Part shown: piece after piece, positions 57,917 to 64,000 of the stretch
Position numbering within the stretch: position 1 is the stretch's first letter
Layout: every line of letters begins with the position of its first letter
Source of the DNA: Sphingobium amiense
GTDB taxonomy: Bacteria; Pseudomonadota; Alphaproteobacteria; Sphingomonadales; Sphingomonadaceae
Direction of reading: 5' to 3'
Assembly (NCBI RefSeq): GCF_003967075.1
Contig: NZ_AP018664.1
Location: 3,286,001 to 3,350,000, forward strand
DNA: 64,000 nt
Notes under the pieces: model-generated
Database searches by the model: none
What the model was told of the DNA's origin: nothing
What the model saw: only the letters and a program-made list of their open reading frames with translations
Made by a program: the position numbers and the translations under genes

Positions 57917-60517
57917 TCAGTCGAGGCTCTTGCCCGCCTGTTCCATCACGTCCTTCGAAAGGCCGGGCGTCGCCAGGATGCGCTGCAACTGTTCGCGCAT
58001 CATCGCCGCCCGCGCGCCGTCGAAGCGCCGCCAGCGACCCAGCGGCGGCACCAGACGGGCGGCGGTCTGGGGATTGATCCGGTCAAGCGCGACGATGCAG
58101 TCCGCCACCAGCGCATAGCCTCTGCCCGATGCCTGATGGAAACCCCACTGGTTCGCCGCGAAAGCGCCAATCAGCGCGCGGACGCGGTTGGGGTTGGCGA
58201 GCGTGAAGTCCTTGTGACGGCCAAGCTCGGCGACCTGATCGACGATGGCGGGATGGAGCGCGAACGCCTGCGTCTGGAACCATTTGTCGAGCGTCAGCGG
58301 GTCGGATGCATAACGGTTATAGAAGATGTCGAGCGCGGCTTCGCGTTCCTCGCTGCCGCCATTGGCAAGCGTGGCGAGCGCTGCCTGCCGCTCAGTCATA
58401 TTGTCAGCCTCGCTGAACTGGGCGAAGGCGATGGCGGGACCGTCCGCAGCGCCTGACGCCACCAGATAATGCAGCGCGGCGTTGCGCAGCTTGCGCGCGC
58501 CCTTGGCGGCCGGGGAGAGGGAGAAGCTGGCGGCTCCGGTGCGCGCATGGATGTCGCGCCACAGAGGCTCCAGCGCCGCGCCGATCCGTTGCTGAAGCGC
58601 GTCGCGGGCGGCATGAATCGCGTCGGGATCGACCCGCTCCATCTGGTCGCCGAGATAGGCTTCGCTCGGCAGGCGCACGGCTTCCGCCACGAACGCCGCG
58701 TCGAGCGCCGGATTGGTGATTGCGCCGCGGACGGCTTCGATCACGGCATCCTCGCCGACAGGGCTGCCCGCGATTCGGCCGATGAGGACGTTGACCATGA
58801 GCTGCTGCATCGCCTCATAACGGGCGAAGGGGTCGTCGTCATGCGCGGCGAGGAAGGCGAGATCGGGCTGGCTGAGGTTGGTTTCGACGATCACCGGCGC
58901 GGAAAAGCCGCGATTGATCGACAGGATCGGGCCGTGGGCGACATTTTCGAACAGGAAGCTCTGCCGCGCTTCGGTCAGCATCAGCACTTCGTCCCTGCCA
59001 TGCGCGCCCGTCGCGGAATCGAACAGGGCTGTGCGCAGCGGGATCGCCATCGGCTTCTTGTCCGGCTGGCCGGGCGTGGGCGGAATCTGCTGCTCCAGCG
59101 TCAGCGTGGCGGTGGCTGTGGCCGGATCATGCGACAACAGCGCCTTGACGCGCGGTGTGCCGGCCTGTTCATACCAGAGGCGGAACTGCCGCAGGTCGAG
59201 ATCGGCCCCCTCCTCCATCGCGACGACGAAATCCTCGCAGGTTGCCGCTTCCCCGTCATGCCGGTCGAAATAGAGGTCGGTCCCTGCGCGGAACCGCTCC
59301 GGCCCCGCCATCAGGGCCATCATTCGAATCAGCTCCGCGCCCTTGTTATAGATGGTGGCGGTGTAGAAGTTGCTGATTTCCATATAGGATTCGGGTCGCA
59401 CGGGGTGAGCGAGCGGGCCGTTATCCTCCTGGAACTGACCGGCGCGCAGGATGCGGACATCCTCGATCCGCTTGACCGCATGGCTGCCCATGTCGGCGGA
59501 GAAATTCTGATCGCGAAAGACGGTGAAGCCTTCCTTGAGGCTGAGCTGAAACCAGTCGCGGCAGGTGACGCGGTTGCCCGACCAGTTGTGGAAATATTCG
59601 TGTGCCACCACCCCTTCGACGCCATCGTAATCGAGGTCAGTCGCGGTTTCCGGGTCGGCCAGAATGTAGCGCGAATTGAAGATGTTGAGGCCTTTATTCT
59701 CCATCGCGCCGAAGTTGAAATCGTCGACCGCAACAATGTTGAAAACATCGAGATCATATTCGCGGCCATAGACGCGTTCGTCCCACGCCATGCTGTTTTT
59801 GAGCGCCTGCATCGCGTGCGCCGTGCGCGGAATATCGGCTTCCTTGACCCAGATGCCGAGCCTGACCTGCCGCCCGCTCATCGTTACGAACCGGTCGGCA
59901 TTGCAGGCGAGGTCGCCCGCCACCAGCGCGAAAAGATAGCAGGGCTTGGGATAGGGATCGGTCCATACGGCATAATGGCGGCCATCGCCCAGATCGCCGC
60001 TTTCGACCGGGTCCCCGTTGGCGAGCAGGATGGGGTAGGCCGACTTGTCCGCGACCATCCGCACGCGATAACGGGACAGCACGTCGGGGCGATCGGGGAA
60101 GAAGGTGATGCGACGGAAGCCTTCCGCTTCGCATTGGGTGCAGAGCAGGCCGCCGCTGGCATAAAGGCCCATCAGCTTGCTGTTGTCCTGCGGCGCGATT
60201 TCGACCAGCGTTTCGACTTCATGCCGGTCGCCGCACAGGGGCAGCACCAGCGTGCCGTCCTCCAGATGCCACTGATCCTGTTTCAGCACCTTGCCATCGA
60301 CGCGGATCGCCACCGGAACCAGCCCGTCTCCATCCAGCCGCAGCGGCCCGTCATGCGCGCCGTTGCGCTCGACGGTCAGGGTCGCGCGAACCTGCGTCCG
60401 GGCAGGGTCGAGGGCGAAGTCGAGTTCGATGTCCGGCACCAGCCATGCGGGCGGCCGATAGTCGGAACGGCGGATGACAGCGGGGGAGGCGGTTTGGGGA
60501 GCGATGATGTCGGCCAT
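57917..60517 (-). CDS. pepN: Aminopeptidase N (M1 family)
   Basis: 866 residues; cytosolic zinc aminopeptidase for peptide turnover. The substrate-binding FGAMENKGLNIFNSRYIL and the zinc motif VVAHEYFHNWSGNRVTCRDWFQLSLKEGFTVFRDQ (HExxH-x18-E) are intact. The start MADIIAPQTASPA is at 60517; an upstream in-frame ATG at 60544 gives non-family sequence. The long C-terminal alpha-helical domain ends EQLQRILATPGLSKDVMEQAGKSLD. It faces the mla operon and is 69 bases from parB on the same strand. Confidence 0.95.
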   Translation of the reverse strand: MADIIAPQTASPAVIRRSDYRPPAWLVPDIELDFALDPARTQVRATLTVERNGAHDGPLRLDGDGLVPVAIRVDGKVLKQDQWHLEDGTLVLPLCGDRHEVETLVEIAPQDNSKLMGLYASGGLLCTQCEAEGFRRITFFPDRPDVLSRYRVRMVADKSAYPILLANGDPVESGDLGDGRHYAVWTDPYPKPCYLFALVAGDLACNADRFVTMSGRQVRLGIWVKEADIPRTAHAMQALKNSMAWDERVYGREYDLDVFNIVAVDDFNFGAMENKGLNIFNSRYILADPETATDLDYDGVEGVVAHEYFHNWSGNRVTCRDWFQLSLKEGFTVFRDQNFSADMGSHAVKRIEDVRILRAGQFQEDNGPLAHPVRPESYMEISNFYTATIYNKGAELIRMMALMAGPERFRAGTDLYFDRHDGEAATCEDFVVAMEEGADLDLRQFRLWYEQAGTPRVKALLSHDPATATATLTLEQQIPPTPGQPDKKPMAIPLRTALFDSATGAHGRDEVLMLTEARQSFLFENVAHGPILSINRGFSAPVIVETNLSQPDLAFLAAHDDDPFARYEAMQQLMVNVLIGRIAGSPVGEDAVIEAVRGAITNPALDAAFVAEAVRLPSEAYLGDQMERVDPDAIHAARDALQQRIGAALEPLWRDIHARTGAASFSLSPAAKGARKLRNAALHYLVASGAADGPAIAFAQFSEADNMTERQAALATLANGGSEEREAALDIFYNRYASDPLTLDKWFQTQAFALHPAIVDQVAELGRHKDFTLANPNRVRALIGAFAANQWGFHQASGRGYALVADCIVALDRINPQTAARLVPPLGRWRRFDGARAAMMREQLQRILATPGLSKDVMEQAGKSLD

Positions 60518-60586
60518 GCCGCAACCTAGGTGGCGGGTCGCCAAAACGCCAGAGCATCCGACGCAAAAGCTCCGCTTGCCTCGCCC

Positions 60587-61516
60587 CTAGATACGTTCGC
60601 CCGACAGGCGCTGGCACAGCATGTCGAGCTGGTCCAGATTGGAGTAGCGGAGCGACAATGCGCCGCCCCCGCCGCCTTCATGCACGATGTCGACGCGCAG
60701 GCCCAATATGTCGGCCAGATGCTGTTCGAGCGCGGCGATGTCCGGATCTTTCGCGGTTCCCGTTGCGCTTTTCGTGGTGCGCGGGGTCGAGGCATCGGAG
60801 CCGGTCTTGACGCGGCGAACCAGTTGCTCTGTATCGCGGACGGACAGCCCCTTGGTTTCGACCTGCTGCGCAAGGCGCTCGCAATCGGGCGCGCCGATCA
60901 ATGCGCGGGCATGGCCCATGCTGATCCGGCTGTGCATGACCTGCGTCTGCACCGCCTGCGGCAGTTCGAGAAGGCGCATCAGGTTGGCGACATGGCTGCG
61001 CGACTTGCCGACGATCCGGCCCAGCGCTTCCTGACTGTGATGAAATTCGGCGATGAGCTTGCGATAGGCCTCGGCTTCCTCGATGGGATTGAGGTCTTCG
61101 CGCTGGATATTTTCGATGAGCGCGATTTCGAGCGTTTCCTGCTCATCGAAGTCGCGGACGATTGCCGGGATGCGGTGCAACTGCGCGCGCTGCGCTGCGC
61201 GCCAGCGCCGCTCACCGGCGATGATCTGGAACCCCCCGCCATGGGGCCGGACGATGATCGGCTGAATGACGCCGCGCTTGGCGATGCTGTCAGCCAGTTC
61301 CTGCAGGGCGGCATCATCGAAATGGCGGCGAGGCTGCTCGGGGTGCGGATGGATCAAAGCGACTTCGATGCTCTGGACGGTTTTCCCGTTCGCCTGAGCA
61401 GGATTGGCGGCAACCGGCTCGTCCCGCGTCGCGTCGCCCAGTAGCGCGGACAGTCCTCTGCCCAGCCCCTGCGGACGTTTGGCGCTCTTGGGCTTTTCGG
61501 TCGTTTCGTCGCTCAA
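60587..61516 (-). CDS. parB: Chromosome partitioning protein ParB
   Basis: 309 residues; CTP-dependent clamp that loads at parS and spreads. The N-terminal ParB/Srx domain includes IHPHPEQPRRHFDDAALQELADSI and the CTP-binding GERRWRAAQRAQLHRIP and ENIQREDLNPIEEAEAYRKL. The helix-turn-helix is in GRIVGKSRSHVANLMRLLELP. The C-terminal dimerisation domain ends LDMLCQRLSGERI. The start is TTG 61516, overlapping the parA stop by three bases. An N-terminal GLGRGLSALL box is the ParA-contacting motif. Confidence 0.95.
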   Translation of the reverse strand: MSDETTEKPKSAKRPQGLGRGLSALLGDATRDEPVAANPAQANGKTVQSIEVALIHPHPEQPRRHFDDAALQELADSIAKRGVIQPIIVRPHGGGFQIIAGERRWRAAQRAQLHRIPAIVRDFDEQETLEIALIENIQREDLNPIEEAEAYRKLIAEFHHSQEALGRIVGKSRSHVANLMRLLELPQAVQTQVMHSRISMGHARALIGAPDCERLAQQVETKGLSVRDTEQLVRRVKTGSDASTPRTTKSATGTAKDPDIAALEQHLADILGLRVDIVHEGGGGGALSLRYSNLDQLDMLCQRLSGERI

Positions 61517-62295
61517 GCGGCAACCTCCTGCTGGGGCAGCCGGGCGATGAGTTCGCGCGCGAGCCGCATATAGGCTTCCGATCCCGAGCAGCGGAAGTCG
61601 TAGATCAGTGCCGGGACGCCATGGCTGGGCGCTTCGGACAGGCGAACGTTTCGCGGGATCACGGTCGAGAAGACGAGATCGCCCAGACATGCGCGCACAT
61701 CGTCGGCGACCTGATCGGTCAGACGGTTGCGCCGGTCATACATGGTGAGCGCCACCCCCATGATCGACAGGGTCGGATTGAAACGCCCGCGAATCCGGTC
61801 GACCGTAAGGAGCAGTTGCGACAGTCCCTCCAGCGCGAAAAATTCACATTGCAGCGGCACCAGCAGCGACTGGGCCGCGACCATCGCATTGATCGTGAGC
61901 AGGCCGAGCGAAGGCGGGCAGTCGATCAGGCAGATGTCCCACCGGCCGGGCTGCGCCTCCGCAAGGACGCGCTCCAGACGGTGCGTGCGCTCCTCATATT
62001 CGATGAGTTCGATCTCGGCGCCGGAGAGATCCTGTGTTGCGGGGACGATGTCGAGCTTGGGCACGCGGGTGGAGACGATGCTGTCTTCCAGCGCGCAATT
62101 GCCGACGAGCAGATCGTAACTGGACTGCGTCCGCTGCGACTGGTCGATGCCAAGGCCGGTGGACGCATTGCCCTGCGGGTCGAGATCGACCAGGAGGACG
62201 CGCAATCCCGTGGCGGCCAGCCCGGTGGCGAGGTTGATCGCCGTGGTCGTCTTGCCCACGCCGCCTTTCTGATTGGCGATGGCGATGCGGATCAT
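61513..62295 (-). CDS. parA: Chromosome partitioning ATPase ParA
   Basis: 260 residues. Deviant Walker A ANQKGGVGKTTTAINLATGLA, A' LLVDLDPQGNASTGLGI and Walker B CLIDCPPSLGLLTINAMVAA are intact. VALTMYDRRNRLTDQVADDVRACLGD and TVIPRNVRLSEAPSHGVPALIYD are ParA-specific. ATG 62295 overlaps the rsmG stop by four bases. With ParB and parS it segregates the origin. The operon mnmG-rsmG-parA-parB runs leftward, toward the predicted origin about 24 kb away. Confidence 0.96.
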   Translation of the reverse strand: MIRIAIANQKGGVGKTTTAINLATGLAATGLRVLLVDLDPQGNASTGLGIDQSQRTQSSYDLLVGNCALEDSIVSTRVPKLDIVPATQDLSGAEIELIEYEERTHRLERVLAEAQPGRWDICLIDCPPSLGLLTINAMVAAQSLLVPLQCEFFALEGLSQLLLTVDRIRGRFNPTLSIMGVALTMYDRRNRLTDQVADDVRACLGDLVFSTVIPRNVRLSEAPSHGVPALIYDFRCSGSEAYMRLARELIARLPQQEVAA

Positions 62296-62936
62296 GAACG
62301 ACCTTTCTTCCTGCCTTGAGGGACGACGCCCCGCGCAACGATGATCGAGCTTTCCGGATCGGTGACGCTCGGTTCCACGTGGAACACACCTTGCCACGCC
62401 GGGCGCGCCGCCTCCAGTTCATTTTGCGCATTTCGGCCCTTTGGCAGAACCCAGACCGTTTTTGCATTAGAAAGATGGAGCGCGGACGCCCATAACTGCG
62501 GCAGCGGCGCATAGGCGCGGGCGCTGACGATGGCTGCGTTGCATGGCGGTGCATTTTCGACGCGGCCGCCGAATATTTTCGCATGCCCAAGGCCCACGTC
62601 GTCGATCACATGCTGGAGGAAGTCTATACGCTTGCGCCGGCTTTCGATCATCAGGATGGGGCGGTTAGACAGGCAGGCCACCACGATGCCGGGAAGCCCT
62701 GCGCCGGAGCCGAGATCGATCCAGGCGCCATCGCCGTCGTTGCGCGCGTGTGTCAAAAGCTGGGCCGAATCGACGATGTGGCGCGCCCAGAGATGCGGCA
62801 CGGTGGAAGCGGAAATGAGGTTCTGCTCCGCCATGCCTTTCAGAAGCAGGTCGACATAGCGTTCCAGCTTTGCCGCTGTTTCACGTGAAACATCAAAGTT
62901 GCTATCGAGCCATGCCCTCGCTTCGTCTTCGGTCAC
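62292..62936 (-). CDS. rsmG: 16S rRNA (guanine-527-N7)-methyltransferase RsmG
   Basis: 214 residues (formerly GidB). The SAM-binding domain has [18 protein letters not shown], followed by [17 protein letters not shown] and the [12 protein letters not shown] catalytic region; VLPKG is near the end. The start is GTG 62936, overlapping the mnmG stop by four bases. Two parS sites lie inside the gene: one near its 5' end, encoding DVSRETA, and one near its 3' end. That constrains the protein sequence there. Confidence 0.94.
   Translation of the reverse strand: MTEDEARAWLDSNFDVSRETAAKLERYVDLLLKGMAEQNLISASTVPHLWARHIVDSAQLLTHARNDGDGAWIDLGSGAGLPGIVVACLSNRPILMIESRRKRIDFLQHVIDDVGLGHAKIFGGRVENAPPCNAAIVSARAYAPLPQLWASALHLSNAKTVWVLPKGRNAQNELEAARPAWQGVFHVEPSVTDPESSIIVARGVVPQGRKKGRS
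62371..62386. promoter_or_regulatory. Variant parS site (ParB-binding), inside rsmG
   Basis: The 14-base palindrome GTTCCACGTGGAAC (62372-62385) matches the Caulobacter-type parS consensus TGTTYCACGTGRAACA except for the first base (G here). It lies near the 3' end of rsmG. Confidence 0.82.
62877..62892. promoter_or_regulatory. Canonical parS site (ParB-binding), inside rsmG
   Basis: TGTTTCACGTGAAACA is the perfect 16-base parS palindrome, 44 bases into the rsmG coding region and about 500 bases from the variant parS. Confidence 0.95.
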
Positions 62937-64000
62937 GCCGCCTGCCGCCTGACATGGACAAGGATCGCCGCCAGCGCGGCGGGGGTGACACCACGCACCC
63001 GCCCGGCCGCGGCAAGGCTGTCCGGACGCGCGGCGTCGAGGCGTTCGATCATTTCGGTCGACAGGCCGCCGACGGACGCGAAATCGAAATCGGGGGAAAT
63101 GATGACGCGCTCGTTCCGCCGAAGCTCGGCAATCTCCGCTTCCTGCCTTTCGAGATAGGGCGCGTAATGGGCGTCCTCCAATATTTCGGCGCGAAGGCCG
63201 GGCGAAGCAGCACGCAGGGCGGGGCTGGCGTGCATGAGCAGTTCGGGAGTTACTTCCGGAAACCGCGCCCACTCAAAAAGAGATCGCCGCGCGCCGTCCT
63301 GTCGCACGGCCGCGCCCGCGCGCGCCATTTCGGTGGCCGTCGCCATCCTCGCCAGATCGGCCTCCACCCGCCCGCGCTCTGCCTGCCGCCGCTCGATCCG
63401 CGACTGCCGCTCCGGTCCGATCAGGCGATGATCCAGCCCGATGTCGGCGAGCCGTGTTTCCGCATTGTCGGCTCTCAGGCGGAGCCGATACTCCGCGCGC
63501 GCTGTAAGCATCCGATAGGGTTCCGGCACGCCCTGCAGCACGAGATCGTCGATCATGACGCCGATGTAGGAGCTGGCCCGGTCAAGGATGAGCGGCTCTT
63601 CGCCCGCAACAGATGCGGCAGCGTTGGCCCCCGCGATCAGGCCTTGCGCTGCCGCTTCTTCATAGCCGGTCGTGCCGTTGATCTGTCCTGCGCAGAACAG
63701 TCCGGAAATGGCGCGCGATTCAAGCGTAGCGGTCAGCGCACGAGGATCGACATGGTCATATTCGACCGCATAGCCCGGAACGACGATGGCCGCCCGTTCA
63801 AGGCCAGCCATCGACCGCACCATCGCGGTCTGCACATCGGCGGGAAGCGACGTGCTGATGCCGTTGGGATAGACGAGGGGGTCGTCCAGCCCCTCCGGTT
63901 CGAGAAATATCTGATGGCCGTCGCGGTCGCCGAAGCGCAGCACCTTGTCCTCGATGGACGGGCAGTAGCGCGGCCCCCGCCCCTCAATGGCGCCGCTGAA
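62933..64000 (-). CDS. mnmG: tRNA uridine-5-carboxymethylaminomethyl modification enzyme MnmG, C-terminal part
   Basis: About 355 C-terminal residues (formerly GidA); the N-terminus is beyond position 64000. The visible part starts [20 protein letters not shown]. It contains the FAD-linked [61 protein letters not shown] and the C-terminal helical domain with tRNA contacts ending [19 protein letters not shown]. With MnmE it modifies U34 of several tRNAs. It is the first visible gene of the mnmG-rsmG-parA-parB operon; the stop overlaps rsmG. Confidence 0.96.
   Translation of the reverse strand, partial: FSGAIEGRGPRYCPSIEDKVLRFGDRDGHQIFLEPEGLDDPLVYPNGISTSLPADVQTAMVRSMAGLERAAIVVPGYAVEYDHVDPRALTATLESRAISGLFCAGQINGTTGYEEAAAQGLIAGANAAASVAGEEPLILDRASSYIGVMIDDLVLQGVPEPYRMLTARAEYRLRLRADNAETRLADIGLDHRLIGPERQSRIERRQAERGRVEADLARMATATEMARAGAAVRQDGARRSLFEWARFPEVTPELLMHASPALRAASPGLRAEILEDAHYAPYLERQEAEIAELRRNERVIISPDFDFASVGGLSTEMIERLDAARPDSLAAAGRVRGVTPAALAAILVHVRRQAA

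Noticed and set aside
58469..60529. 686-residue reading frame antisense to pepN
   Set aside because: Shadow frame; pepN has intact GAMEN and HExxH motifs.
1..64000. CRISPR arrays, IS elements, prophage genes, rRNA, known riboswitches
   Set aside because: Looked for regular repeats, transposases, phage genes, rRNA segments and common riboswitch cores; none seen.

Overview
This is a GC-rich chromosomal segment of an alphaproteobacterium, most probably order Sphingomonadales (Sphingobium/Sphingomonas/Novosphingobium-like). That placement rests on MipZ, MmcB, a DUF1134/EipA protein, TrhO, PdeM, DUF1491, a large TonB-dependent receptor, and the Caulobacter-style order hemE - origin - PEP synthase regulator (RP001). 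I cannot name the genus from sequence alone. No prophage, IS element, CRISPR array or rRNA is visible. The window is dense core chromosome with many 1-4 base stop/start overlaps. It is cut inside clpB at the left edge and inside mnmG at the right edge.

Layout. 1-9 kb: clpB (partial), a two-domain M16 protease, a MarR regulator with an inverted-repeat operator, a BamE-like lipoprotein, the cytochrome bc1 chaperone, YceD, dinB, eipA. 9-16.6 kb: tRNA-Ser(GCU), a CLC antiporter, a three-gene surface-modification-like group (LMW phosphatase, ATP-grasp, NodB-like deacetylase), a flavin reductase, maeB. 16.7-25.4 kb: mutS-glnD facing the xth-ribA-ykuD operon, then lolA. 25.5-35.1 kb: ftsK, a 32-residue membrane protein, GNAT, EamA, ispG, fadL, pgm, a J-domain protein and mipZ. 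35.2-43.6 kb: panC, hemJ-hemE, the probable replication origin (37.65-37.94 kb), then ppsR-maf-aroE-coaE, dnaQ, hpf, ptsN, a thioesterase and DUF1491. 43.7-53.6 kb: a SleB-like hydrolase, mmcB, an ankyrin protein, sco, ycgN, a YgjP-type peptidase, trhO, pdeM, a TonB-dependent receptor, yggS and a ThiE-like protein. 53.6-64 kb: a HAD-IB phosphatase, the mlaEFD-lipoprotein operon, pepN, and the mnmG-rsmG-parA-parB operon with two parS sites inside rsmG.

How it fits together. The window holds the chromosome replication and segregation control region: an origin with DnaA boxes and clustered GANTC sites, ParA/ParB with parS, MipZ for division-site placement and FtsK for terminus handling. Envelope biogenesis is the second theme (BamE-like, LolA, Mla, EipA, YkuD, SleB-like, FadL, TonB receptor).

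The most interesting hidden signal is a pair of unannotated, homologous structured RNAs on the minus strand, one just downstream of ftsK and one between pgm and fadL. They align over 98 bases without gaps (73 identities by hand count). Each ends in a Rho-independent terminator and presents the same single-stranded anti-Shine-Dalgarno segment. Twelve bases of that segment are perfectly complementary to the ribosome binding site of the TonB-dependent receptor in this window, suggesting a small-RNA regulon for outer-membrane proteins.
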